From Bog-473 sp963779735 (GTDB lineage: Bacteria > Actinomycetota > Acidimicrobiia > Acidimicrobiales > RAAP-2), in contig CAVZZJ010000006.1 of the NCBI GenBank assembly GCA_963779735.1, positions 1 to 64,000 of the forward strand: 64,000 bases of DNA, given 5' to 3'. Below the pieces are notes generated by a model. The model had not been told where the DNA came from. It searched no databases and worked only from the letters and a program-made list of their open reading frames with translations. Made by a program: the position numbers and the translations under genes. Of the stretch, positions 8,150-16,661 are shown piece after piece (the stretch's first letter is position 1; every line of letters starts with the position of its first letter).

Positions 8150-9310
8150 ATGTCGGTAACCAAGCCCCCAGCACGGGAATTCGAAGAAGGGGGAGCGTTC
8201 GTCGAGGATGACCCATTCGTCTATCACGCGGAGTTCGCTGAGTCGGCCCCGTTCTGGACTGAAGCTAACGGCGGTGCTTGGGTAGTCACACGCTTTGCCG
8301 ATGCTCGGCGGATCTTGCAGGATCCCGTAACATTCTCATCCGTCAACCAGACTCCCGAGGGCTATGAGATGGAGCATCCCCTCTTGCCGTCGTTCTCCGA
8401 CCCACCGGAACTGCAGAAGTACCGCAGCATCTTGTTACCAAGTATGACTCCCGCAAAGGTGGCGCCGCTCGAAAAGAACATGCGTCTGGTGTGCAAAGAG
8501 CTGATTGACTCGTTTGTCTCCAGGGGGCGTTGCGACGCCGTCGCCGACTTTGCGCGCAAGTACCCGATCGCAATCTTCACAGCGTTTTTTGGCCTGCCAC
8601 CAGACCGGAGCGAGGAGTTTCGTCAATGTGCTCATACCTATCTCAACAGCAGTCTCGCCGAGCAGGAGGAGCCATGGAATAGGATCCGGGGGATCGTCCA
8701 GGAGCAGATCGAGCTCAAGCGAGCAGATCCTGCGGAGGATCTGCTGAGCGCGATCGCCACCGGTACCATCGACGGCGAGCTGGCTGAACTCGACGTCGCG
8801 GTCAACCTTGCTTCGACTGTGTTTCTGGGTGGCCTCGACACCCTACCCTCAAACATCGGGTGGTCCCTTCGTTACCTAGCTGATCATCCTGATCTCCGCC
8901 ATCTAATCACGGCAGACCCCGCGGTGATTCGCCCGGCGGTCGAGGAGTTCCTCCGGCGGTTCTCGGTGGCGAATCCGCAGCGGCGCGTTACCCAAGACGT
9001 CGAAGTCGGCGGCTCCCAGATGCAAATTGGCGACCGAATCAAGGTTTTGATCTCTGATGCTAATAGGGACAGCGCGGAGTTCACCGATCCTATGGTCGTC
9101 GACTTCGATCGACCCAACAACCGACATGTCGCATTTGGTGCTGGCCCCCACCGCTGTCTGGGCTCGCACCTGGCTCGCCACGAGCTTGAAGTCGGGCTTG
9201 AGTTGTGGCACGAGGCCATCCCCGACTATCGGGTTGTCGAAAATGAGCGCATCCTCTACCACCGAGGCGTATTGGCGATGGAGAACCTCCCGTTGGAGTG
9301 GGATGTCTAG
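8150..9310 (+). CDS. Cytochrome P450
   Basis: A 386-residue soluble bacterial P450 monooxygenase that takes electrons from a ferredoxin. The I-helix is FLGGLDTLPSNIGW (about residue 245), the K-helix ExxR is in EEFLRRF (about 287), and the haem loop is FGAGPHRCLGSHLARHE with the axial Cys near residue 350. I chose the ATG at 8150 because GGGAGGGAG lies just upstream; an in-frame ATG at 8069 has no such site. It resembles the second P450 at 24433 (same LGGLDTLPSNIGW and CLGSHLARHEL strings), so the two look like paralogues. Upstream is a dead hydratase gene; downstream on the other strand lies a synthetase remnant. The substrate is unknown. Confidence 0.93.
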   Translation: MSVTKPPAREFEEGGAFVEDDPFVYHAEFAESAPFWTEANGGAWVVTRFADARRILQDPVTFSSVNQTPEGYEMEHPLLPSFSDPPELQKYRSILLPSMTPAKVAPLEKNMRLVCKELIDSFVSRGRCDAVADFARKYPIAIFTAFFGLPPDRSEEFRQCAHTYLNSSLAEQEEPWNRIRGIVQEQIELKRADPAEDLLSAIATGTIDGELAELDVAVNLASTVFLGGLDTLPSNIGWSLRYLADHPDLRHLITADPAVIRPAVEEFLRRFSVANPQRRVTQDVEVGGSQMQIGDRIKVLISDANRDSAEFTDPMVVDFDRPNNRHVAFGAGPHRCLGSHLARHELEVGLELWHEAIPDYRVVENERILYHRGVLAMENLPLEWDV

Positions 9311-9349
9311 CTCCGGTCATGGATTGCGGATATCGCGAGTCGGCCCTGC

Positions 9350-9803
9350 TTAATGGGCAAGGCTGCTAAAGATGTCCACGCCCGATCGACGGGCGTGTTC
9401 GGTGTCGTGCGACAAGAGGAACGGTGGAACGTGGTCAGGCGCTAGATCAGTTCGGCAGTCGAGTGAAGGCCGCCACGAGGTGATCGGCCCAGGGCCAGCC
9501 CTCTGATGCGCAAGGTGTTGCGCCGTGGTGAGCGCACCAGTGTCAACAGCCATTAGGAATTCCCCACTGACGGCCATTGGATCCGTGCAGGTTGGACTCG
9601 GGACAGAGCGTACGATCCCGGCGGTGTCCCCGCGTGTCGCGGAGCGCGTTGCCGACCCGGTTGACCGCTGCGTTGTAGTCGCGATAGGTCTCGCGACGCC
9701 CTTGCCAGACGAGGGCGGTGGTGAGCGCGGGGCCGGCGGTCCGGTGAGGATCGTCCCGAAGAAGTGGGGACCAGTCGGCTCGCGTCGGTGAATCCCTGGG
9801 CAT
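9350..9803 (-). pseudogene. Acyl-CoA synthetase N-terminal remnant
   Basis: The minus-strand ATG at 9801-9803 overlaps the thioesterase stop (TGATG). It begins a protein with LLRDDPHRTAGPALTTALVW and GRRETYRDYNAAVNRVGNAL, the N-terminal segment of an AMP-forming acyl-CoA ligase. The frame breaks around 9620. Only traces (MAVSGEFLMAVDTGAL) follow before the sequence is lost next to the end of the P450 gene. The AMP-binding and catalytic motifs are absent, so this is a deletion remnant. It shows that a thioesterase-ligase operon once stood here. Confidence 0.65.
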
Positions 9804-10354
9804 CAGCTCTCGGCGATCGGAATTCTGCGCCCTTCGATCGCTTCGACCGCAGCCCAGAAGTCGGCGGGAATCTCGACAGCGCCTTTGCCCGGCTCGACGA
9901 AGACCGTCACCATCTCGCAGGTGTTTACCATTCGGCCGTCGTCGAGGTGCCAGAGGCCGGCGGCAAAGGTGCACGAGCGACGCGAGCGACCGGTGGCGCG
10001 TATCCCGCGCTGCAGCTTCTGCCCAGCGAATGCCTCGTTGTCGAGCACGCAGTTCAAGCGGCGCATCATCGGCCTGGCGCCGCCTCGGTCGAGCCCCTCG
10101 CGCGTCCGAGCGAGGTACGCCGACCACAATCTCGAGACCAGTTCCTGCGTCTCGTAGTCGATTAGATGGTGGGTGTCCCCTTCGGGTCCCGGTGCCACCA
10201 CGTCTTCGATGATCGTGTACTCGTCTTCGTGCACCGCGACTTCCCCTCCCGCGAGACTGTAGACAGACTGCACCGCGAGGGTCGGCGCGCGCTGGTCCAC
10301 CCCGCAAACGTTGACCGCAGAAATCGGCCAGCCCCTCAGCCCTAGCGTCGCCAC
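9803..10354 (-). CDS. Hotdog-fold acyl-CoA thioesterase-like protein
   Basis: A 183-residue protein with the look of a 4HBT-type hotdog. The N-terminal strand is followed by a helix region (TQELVSRLWSAYLARTREGL) and a C-terminal sheet, SCTFAAGLWHLDDGRMVNTCEMV read in two pieces, VNTCEMVTVFV being the central strand. GTG start at 10354 with GGGAG upstream. It was translationally coupled to the acyl-CoA synthetase now reduced to a remnant. Likely role: acyl-CoA hydrolysis or a binding step in CoA metabolism (inference). Confidence 0.7.
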   Translation of the reverse strand: MATLGLRGWPISAVNVCGVDQRAPTLAVQSVYSLAGGEVAVHEDEYTIIEDVVAPGPEGDTHHLIDYETQELVSRLWSAYLARTREGLDRGGARPMMRRLNCVLDNEAFAGQKLQRGIRATGRSRRSCTFAAGLWHLDDGRMVNTCEMVTVFVEPGKGAVEIPADFWAAVEAIEGRRIPIAES

Positions 10355-10552
10355 GTTACTCCCAATCTAGGAATGGATACGATTCCCACGTGTCCAACTA
10401 CCACCCGTCGCTTCAAGAACGTACCTGCCATTCGTTGTCCCACTTGCGCCCTGACCAGCCACCGGACGCTAACCAGCTCGTGTCAATTGTGGCCTCGGAC
10501 GTTCACGCGTTAACCTTTCTAAGGTCAATCAACGCCGTGGAGGTAAAGACCG

Positions 10553-11671
10553 ATGATGAGCACCGATGTCGGATGTGTGTTCACGTTCTGGGTTGATGAA
10601 AATAACATGGATGAAACGGACAGCGCCATGGCGGACATCTTTGCGGCGATGGAGCAAGAGGAGTTTCCCACCGGAGATGTGAAGACCTACACAGTCCACC
10701 GGGTGATCGATGAGCCCGGTACTTACATCATGTACGAGTACTTCACCGTCGCTGGATCGGAACGACACTCGTCGGGTCGGCTGATGATGAAGGCCGGCGC
10801 TCAGCTGACCTCGCTGATGGTCAAACCATATGACCGAGTCGTTATGAAGCCATTCCACGCAGTAGGAACCGGCGAACCCATTGCCGGACATCAGGATTCC
10901 AACTTCAAACCATCGGTGAGCGACGTCGCCGTGGTGTTCACGTTCCAGGTGCACCCTCTCGACGCGGAAAAGGCCGAGCTGGCCATGGCCGACATCTTCG
11001 CCGCCATGGAACAGGAGGAGTTTCCTACCGGAGACGTCAAGACCTACACGGTGCACCGATTGGACACTCCAGGCCGCTACGTCATGTACGAGTACTTCAC
11101 CGCCGCTGGATCGGAACGGCACGCCTCGGGCCCACTCATGCAGGAAGCCGGACACAATTTGTCTGCCCTGTTCATGACTCCGTACGTGCGTTTGATGATG
11201 GAGCCCGTGTTGGCTGTGGGTGTCGGGGAGCCAATCCAAGCAGCGAAGGAGGCCGAGACGGACAAGGGGACGGAGGCAATGACACTCGACGCGGCGCGGT
11301 CGGTCGTCGCCGCCGCTCGTAAGAAGGCCGAAGAGATTGAGGTCCCAATGAATATTGCCGTGGTCGATGAGGGAAACAATCTCACCGCCTTTGCCCGCAT
11401 GGACGGCGCTTGGCTGGGATCCATCGACATCGCCCAGAACAAGGCCTATACGGCTCGTGCTTTCGATATGGACACGCGTACGCTCGGCAGCTTCTCACAG
11501 CCCAATCAGCCGCTCTTTGGAATACACGCAAGTAATGGCGGCAAGTTGATCATCTTTGCTGGCGGCATCCCGTTGGTTCGTAACGGACGAGTCATCGGCG
11601 CGATCGGAGTAAGCGGTGGGACCGTTGAACAGGACCAGCAAGTGGCCGAGGCGGGCGTTAAGGCGCTCTGA
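10553..11671 (+). CDS. ABM-ABM-GlcG/HbpS triple-domain fusion
   Basis: A 372-residue protein of three parts. Two tandem antibiotic-biosynthesis-monooxygenase-like (dimeric alpha-beta barrel) domains occupy about residues 5-105 and 120-220. They share almost identical cores (MADIFAAMEQEEFPTGDVKT followed by YTVHR, MYEYFT, AGSERH), so the duplication is recent or under constraint. Residues about 240-372 form a GlcG/HbpS (DUF336) domain: LDAARSVVAAARKKAEE, MNIAVVDEGNNLTAFARMDG, GGIPLVRNGRVIGAIGVSGG. ATG at 10553 follows GGAGG. HbpS-type domains bind haem or small ligands; ABM domains act on aromatic or polyketide-like substrates or haem. Stands alone in its orientation. The fused function is unknown to me. 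Confidence 0.85.
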   Translation: MMSTDVGCVFTFWVDENNMDETDSAMADIFAAMEQEEFPTGDVKTYTVHRVIDEPGTYIMYEYFTVAGSERHSSGRLMMKAGAQLTSLMVKPYDRVVMKPFHAVGTGEPIAGHQDSNFKPSVSDVAVVFTFQVHPLDAEKAELAMADIFAAMEQEEFPTGDVKTYTVHRLDTPGRYVMYEYFTAAGSERHASGPLMQEAGHNLSALFMTPYVRLMMEPVLAVGVGEPIQAAKEAETDKGTEAMTLDAARSVVAAARKKAEEIEVPMNIAVVDEGNNLTAFARMDGAWLGSIDIAQNKAYTARAFDMDTRTLGSFSQPNQPLFGIHASNGGKLIIFAGGIPLVRNGRVIGAIGVSGGTVEQDQQVAEAGVKAL

Positions 11672-11769
11672 GGGCTGGGCCCGGAGAGCTTGGTGGTCCT
11701 CGTGGTCGAAAGGTCAACTATGGGGCGCCATTGGCCAACTAGCGATAAACGCCAGTTGGACGCCGTTAC

Positions 11770-12969
11770 CTAGCGCTGGAACTTGGCAGCCTCCTCGGAA
11801 CCACTCGTTGCGTTTCCTGCGCTGTAGGCGTGGGCTCCTGCGCCGGCCAGCTGACCGGAGTCCACAATCAGGTATTCGTCCCGAATGGGCCGGTTGTCGA
11901 ACCAGCACTCTAGAATTTCTCTCGTACCTGCCGAATACCTGGTTTGGGCAGAAAGAGATGATCCCGAGATGTGGGGCGTCATTGCATGGTGGGGCATGGT
12001 CCTCCAGGGATGATCGTTTGGAGGTGGCTGGGGAAACCAAACGTCACCTGCGTACCCAGCGAGCTGACCGCTCTGTAGCGCCCGAACGATAGCGTCACGA
12101 CTACAGATCTTTGCCCTTGCGGTGTTCACGATATAGGCACCCCGCCTCATCGTGGCAATCAACGAATCGTCGAATAGGTTCTCCGTTTCGGGGTGAAGTG
12201 GCGCGTTGATCGTTACAACGTCACAGTGGGGCACCATATCGGCCGTTGTCGAATGAAACGTCAAGCCGTAAGCGCGCTCCACCTCAATCGAGAGTCGATG
12301 CCGATCGGTGTAGTGTAGCTGGACATCGAAGCCCTGCAGCCTCCGCAGAACGGCAAGGCCTATCCGACCTGCCGCGACGGTCCCTACGGCCATGCCCTCA
12401 AGGTCGTAGGAACGCTCCACGCAATCAGCGATGTTCCAACCGCTTCTCAACACATATCCGTAGGATGGAAGGTAATTCCGGACAAGTGCCAAGATCATCA
12501 TGACTATATGTTCAGCTACGCTGATGCTGTTGGAATAAGTGACTTCCGCCACGGTGATTCTGCGTGCGATGGCCGCCTGGAGGTCGACGTGATCGGAGCC
12601 GATACCGGCGGTGATGACCAACTTGAGATTGCGCGCCTTGGCGATCCGCTCGGCTGTTAGGTACGCAGGCCAAAATGGTTGAGAGATCACCACGTCGGCG
12701 TCAAGAAGCTCTCTTCCGAACACAGAATCTGGCCCATCCTTGTCGGAAGTGACGATCAGGGTATGACCGGCTCCTTCGAGGAAGCTTCGAAGACCCAACT
12801 CACCGGTCACGCTCCCCAATAACTGACCGGGGATGAAGTCGATCTGACGGGGCGAAGGGGCCGTTTGGCCATCAGGATACGACGAGATTGTCGGGATGAG
12901 ATCTCGTGGATACGTGGTCGGGTAGCCACCGACCGGATCGTCGTATAGTACAGCCAAGACTTTGGCCAT
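11770..12969 (-). CDS. fdh: NAD-dependent formate dehydrogenase
   Basis: A 399-residue enzyme oxidising formate to CO2 with NAD+. The opening MAKVLAVLYDDPVGGYPTTY, the formate-binding/substrate loop AGIGSDHVDLQAA and SNSISVAEHIVMMIL are the classic FDH signature. The Rossmann loop is GTVAAGRIGLAVLRRL, the catalytic Arg is in NTARAKICSRDA, and the catalytic His in MTPHISGSSLSAQTRY. The C-terminus (GNATSGSEEAAKF) is complete. One small deviation: NTARAK where the family usually has NTARGK. I chose ATG 12969, which has GGAGG about 8 bp upstream; the frame is open further but without homology. Soluble and metal-free. In this setting it may recycle formate from oxidative deformylation (inference). 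Confidence 0.95.
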   Translation of the reverse strand: MAKVLAVLYDDPVGGYPTTYPRDLIPTISSYPDGQTAPSPRQIDFIPGQLLGSVTGELGLRSFLEGAGHTLIVTSDKDGPDSVFGRELLDADVVISQPFWPAYLTAERIAKARNLKLVITAGIGSDHVDLQAAIARRITVAEVTYSNSISVAEHIVMMILALVRNYLPSYGYVLRSGWNIADCVERSYDLEGMAVGTVAAGRIGLAVLRRLQGFDVQLHYTDRHRLSIEVERAYGLTFHSTTADMVPHCDVVTINAPLHPETENLFDDSLIATMRRGAYIVNTARAKICSRDAIVRALQSGQLAGYAGDVWFPQPPPNDHPWRTMPHHAMTPHISGSSLSAQTRYSAGTREILECWFDNRPIRDEYLIVDSGQLAGAGAHAYSAGNATSGSEEAAKFQR

Positions 12970-13204
12970 TCCGTCCATCCTCCATTGTTCGGGTGATTGG
13001 GCTGCGGCGCCGTTACTCAATAGCTGTTCAGAACAACGCCAATTATTGTAGTCATTCAGTGATGGATCGCGATAGCCCGCCCTTGTCGCGAGGTCGCGGA
13101 TAGGAGCTACAGCGGAACCGAGCCCCACACTGCAATGAGTCTGCCGGTGTTGCGGCAGCGTCACCGCGGCGGGCCTCGAAAATAACTCTAGGTATCGACG
13201 GGAT
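12970..13204. other. Upstream region of formate dehydrogenase
   Basis: About 235 bp holding the presumed promoter of the formate dehydrogenase gene. No gene was recognised. Confidence 0.35.
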
Positions 13205-13520
13205 CTACGGCAACGGCGTGGACGTGCTCGGCTGGAATCGGCCCAGTACCGGCGGAAGTTGGTGGATGATCCCGGTAAGGTCGCGGTGATACCGGGTAGT
13301 GGCGTTGTCCGGTGTACTGGAGCTCCCACTTTGAAGAGAGCCCTGTTCCCGTGGCCAAGAGACGACCTCGGTTGCGTAGGAGGCACGTGGCCGGCAGCGC
13401 CTGAAGTACCAGCTGCCTTCCTGCCATTCGTAATCGTCGTCGTAGCGTGCCACCCAGATGCCCCGATTCGAACCCTGCTCGTGCTCCGCACGGCAATAGA
13501 CGAACCCGTGCGGTGGTCAT
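13205..13520 (-). pseudogene. SnoaL-like protein C-terminal remnant
   Basis: The minus strand encodes VYCRAEHEQGSNRGIWVARY, followed by DDDYEWQEGSWYFRR, the last two strands of a SnoaL-like (NTF2-fold) protein. No start or N-terminal half is present in frame. It is one of several decayed SnoaL genes in the window. Confidence 0.55.
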
Positions 13521-13910
13521 CGTTTAAGAAGTGTCAATCACGTACCCAAAAATCAGATGGATACTGCGGCAGAACTTCGACAGCAACTCGATAAAAATCG
13601 CGAATGGTTGAACGTCCGATGCCGCACTCGGAACCGGCATCGACGTCGGGTACGAAGAGATCCCCAATGGCCACCAAGTTTCTTGGTGTCAACCGCGCTG
13701 CCAATTGGTGCACGTCCTGATGGGAAGCAATGCGTTCGATGCTCTAGGACAAACTCTGTTTGACCTCATGCCAATCGATTGTGCAGTGACAGTTGGCACG
13801 CCCGCTGGGTGCCGTGCGTCCACTCGTTAGCATGTCGTTCGGACCGTCCGATGGGTCACGTTGGACGCGCCAAAAGCAGGCTCGGACTACGCCAGGGAAG
13901 GTGAGCGATC
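13521..13910. other. Intergenic, no gene recognised
   Basis: About 390 bp between two SnoaL-like remnants. Base composition is less GC-rich than in the neighbouring genes. I see no coding signal beyond short unlabelled frames. Confidence 0.3.
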
Positions 13911-14340
13911 GTGGAGCCACGAGGATGCATCCTTAATCTGATCTATCGGTACTCGAAGCTGGTGGACGATGGCGATTTCGAAGAAGTGGGAGAATTATTT
14001 CGTGATGGTGAATATGTGATTCCGAGCTTGGGCCTATCGTTACCGGGGCGCGAGATCGGTCGGTTCTTCTCTGAACGGCTGAAGATATATCCCGATGGCA
14101 CGCCGGGCACGACGCATGCGAATCCGAATGTCATTGTTGAAGTTGAAGATGGGGGAGATCGGGCGAGCGCATGGACGTCAAATTCTCGTCTTCCAGCTGA
14201 TTGAGACGGAGATCCGATGCATCTTCTCAGGATGGTACGAGGACTACTTCGAGCAAGTTGGCGATCGTTGGACCTGGCGGCGCCGGACGGCATACACCCG
14301 CCTTGCTGGAGAGATGTCCCATCACATGATGGCCGGCTAA
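13911..14340 (+). pseudogene. SnoaL-like (NTF2-fold) protein with a frameshift
   Basis: GTG at 13911 after GGAAGGTGAG starts ILNLIYRYSKLVDDGDFEEV, then GELFRDGEYVIPSL: the N-terminal helices and first strand of a SnoaL-like polyketide-cyclase fold. The frame breaks near 14175. The remaining half continues in another frame (QILVFQLIETEIRCIFSGWY, DRWTWRRRTAY, GEMSHHMMAG) and stops at 14340. Total length about 140 residues, normal for the family. It is broken by a single shift if the sequence is right. Confidence 0.7.
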
Positions 14341-14479
14341 TCTACTTCGACCTGAAAAAGTCGACATTGGCGCGACGCCCTAACCATCCTGAGAGGTAGG
14401 CAGATCTTCGTCAGCGGCCGATCCCGACCACTCCGATCGTTTTCGCCCCGCTTTTCTGCCGTTTCGGGCATTCGATGCG

Positions 14480-14695
14480 CGACCGAAGAAGAGCGGGACG
14501 GGGTCAGGGGCGGCGGTCTTCGTGGGTGGTGGTGGTCGGCATGGTCCACGGACCGTTGGTTGACAAGTGCTTCGGTTTTCTTCTCGTTCCTCGACGAGCG
14601 CGGTGATCTTGGTGGCGTTGTGGGCGAGCACGCCCCAGCCGCACCAGAGCGCGGGCTCTTATCCAAACTGCTGCAGTTTGCATGTCGCGCAAGGA
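14480..14695 (-). pseudogene. Transposase C-terminal remnant, unclassified
   Basis: The minus strand reads RDMQTAAVWIRARALVRLG in one frame and VLAHNATKITALVEERE in the next. I read this as the C-terminal tail of a DDE transposase, but I cannot assign the family with confidence. No ends or catalytic residues remain. Confidence 0.35.
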
Positions 14696-14707
14696 TTCGA
14701 TCGGACG

Positions 14708-15568
14708 TCAAGCGTCGACGGCCGGGATATCCACGTGGCACATCTCGATACTTCCGGTGCCATGGCCCCGGTAGAAATCAAAGGTCGCCTTGTCGACCGT
14801 GATGCAGTACAAAGTCCGACCGTCTTCCCCACCCAAGGCACAGGCCACTGCCAATTTCCCCGGGGTCTCGATGACTCGGGTGACTCGACCGCCGTCTTCT
14901 ACCAATACGAACTCCGACGTGGAGAAGCTACCGAACCATACGCCTCCGTTGGCGTCAAGGCAGATGCCATCTGGTGCCCGCTCGCCGACGTCAGCGAAGA
15001 GTCTGCGGCCCCCTAGGGTTCCATCCTTGGCGACAGTAAATGCAGTCAGTCGATTACCGAGGGTTTCTGCGATAACGAGGGTGGAGCCATCCGAGGTTAG
15101 ACCTATTCCATTTGGGATCTGGAGGCCTTCTGCGACAACTTCGGCGCTGCCATCGGGCTGAACCAGAAAGAGAGGAACAGTCGGATCTGCCATGTGTGAT
15201 CCGTCATCCGGCCCAATCACGGGCTCAGGGAATGCAGAGACGTAGGCTCGGCCGTGGCTATCTACAAACATATCGTTGAGACCACCGCGATAGACGGTAC
15301 TTAAGTCCGCGAAGAGTTCCTTGGCGTCAGCGGTGCACTTGTAGAGGTGACGATCGTGCGTCGACACCACGAGGAAGGAGCCGTCAGTGTTGAATCCGAG
15401 CCCGGATGGCTGTCCGGCAATGTAGGCGCGTCGCTGGAAATCGCCCTTCGAGTTCATGCTTTTGACGGTTCGGGAATGGAAATCAGAGAACCAAAGTTCG
15501 CCGTCGTGCCATCTGGGGGCCTCGAGAAAACCCAAGCCTCCCACTACCTCGGTCAGTTCAGTCGACAT
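14708..15568 (-). CDS. SMP-30/gluconolactonase-type lactonase
   Basis: A 286-residue six-bladed beta-propeller hydrolase of the SMP-30/gluconolactonase/LRE family, which opens lactone rings with a bound divalent metal. Visible family marks: LGFLEAPRWHDGELWFSDFH (metal-binding Glu in LEAPRW), GGLNDMFVDSHGRAYVS (metal-binding Asn/Asp region), IPNGIGLTSDGSTLVIAET, and RAPDGICLDANGGVWFGSF. ATG start at 15568. It might open a lactone formed by a Baeyer-Villiger or P450 oxidation in this island (inference). Confidence 0.88.
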   Translation of the reverse strand: MSTELTEVVGGLGFLEAPRWHDGELWFSDFHSRTVKSMNSKGDFQRRAYIAGQPSGLGFNTDGSFLVVSTHDRHLYKCTADAKELFADLSTVYRGGLNDMFVDSHGRAYVSAFPEPVIGPDDGSHMADPTVPLFLVQPDGSAEVVAEGLQIPNGIGLTSDGSTLVIAETLGNRLTAFTVAKDGTLGGRRLFADVGERAPDGICLDANGGVWFGSFSTSEFVLVEDGGRVTRVIETPGKLAVACALGGEDGRTLYCITVDKATFDFYRGHGTGSIEMCHVDIPAVDA

Positions 15569-15884
15569 GCGACCCTCCGATCATTCTCCAACATTCTTTC
15601 TGGAAAGTATCACCCCGCTTCATCCTTCTCATGGTGGAAGCCTGCGATTATTGTAAGGGCCGAGCCAGACGCGAGGGGTAGATCACTGCTGAAAGTTGGA
15701 CATAAATTTAGTGCCGTGTCAACATGTGACCACGAGGCCGTGGATGGCGCGACGTCGTGGACACGAGCTTGATGGTTATAGTGCGATGTGATGGCGTCGC
15801 ACCACCAAGGTATGAATGAAGCACCCTTCAAGTCGGGTGGAATGTCATGCAAATCGTCAGCTCTGGCTTCGACAGGGGAGAGGG
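15569..15884. other. Intergenic, no gene recognised
   Basis: About 316 bp between the lactonase start and the stop of the SnoaL-like gene. It is the probable promoter region of the lactonase. No other signal was seen. Confidence 0.35.
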
Positions 15885-16430
15885 TCAGCCTCGAGCCCGG
15901 ATTGTCAGCGGACGCTCGTACGAAACGTCATGCCGGTCCCAACTCCACGGCGTAAAGATGTTGGCGGTCTCGTCGGTCCTGGGCGACGGAGCGCCCAAAT
16001 CCGCAGACCATTCGAGCGTTACTCGTCGGACGACAATTCCCCAACGGCCATCTCTCCGTTCCAAGCGATCGAGGTATCTTCCGCCTACGAGGGATGTGGT
16101 GCCGCTATGAAGGAGGCCGGACATTAAGTAGTACGTTTCGGCGTGAGCAAAGTTGCCATCGAGTTCGACAACCTGGTTCATCACGTAGTGCTGGTGAGTG
16201 GAGAAGAGCTTGCTGTGGACACCCGCAGATTGATTCGAGCCGTTGACATATGACACGAAGTCAGTAGCCGATCCCCGGAACGTCCCATGATCATCGTACG
16301 CATCCGAATGGTAAGCAGACATGATCAGTTCGGCGTCGTGGCGGTCCATGCCGCGGGCACACCGACGGATGCAGTCGACTACCTCTTCGTGGTCTAGCCA
16401 GTGTTGAATTTGCTCTTCTTTGGTCCTCAT
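15885..16430 (-). CDS. SnoaL-like (NTF2-fold) protein
   Basis: A 181-residue intact member of the SnoaL-like family. The N-terminal helix has the usual acidic/His track (EEVVDCIRRCARGMDRHDAE, with LIMSAYHSDAYDDHG after it), then THQHYVMNQVVELDGNFAHA, a strand-turn typical of this subfamily. I chose ATG 16430 (MRTKEEQIQ); upstream in-frame codons lack homology. Such proteins act as small hydratases, isomerases or cyclases, or as helper subunits. Here it stands next to the lactonase and hydrolase/LLM genes on the same strand. A decayed close relative is found at 30060-30300. Confidence 0.8.
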   Translation of the reverse strand: MRTKEEQIQHWLDHEEVVDCIRRCARGMDRHDAELIMSAYHSDAYDDHGTFRGSATDFVSYVNGSNQSAGVHSKLFSTHQHYVMNQVVELDGNFAHAETYYLMSGLLHSGTTSLVGGRYLDRLERRDGRWGIVVRRVTLEWSADLGAPSPRTDETANIFTPWSWDRHDVSYERPLTIRARG

Positions 16431-16661
16431 TTGTGACTCTCTCTGAATTTGGGTGATTACGTAGTGCCTCCGCAAACCACGCGAGCGTGCAAGACCCTAA
16501 TCGAGGAGGAAATCCAAACAGTTTCAAGATGTCAGGCAGGTGCCTGTGCATTCGTCAGGACGAGGAAGACTGCGTTGGGCATTGTTTGTCCTCGAGGGTG
16601 TTTTGCGCAAGTGACCGTTTCCCTGAGGGTCAGGAGGTTGGTCAATTCCGGTGGATGACCA

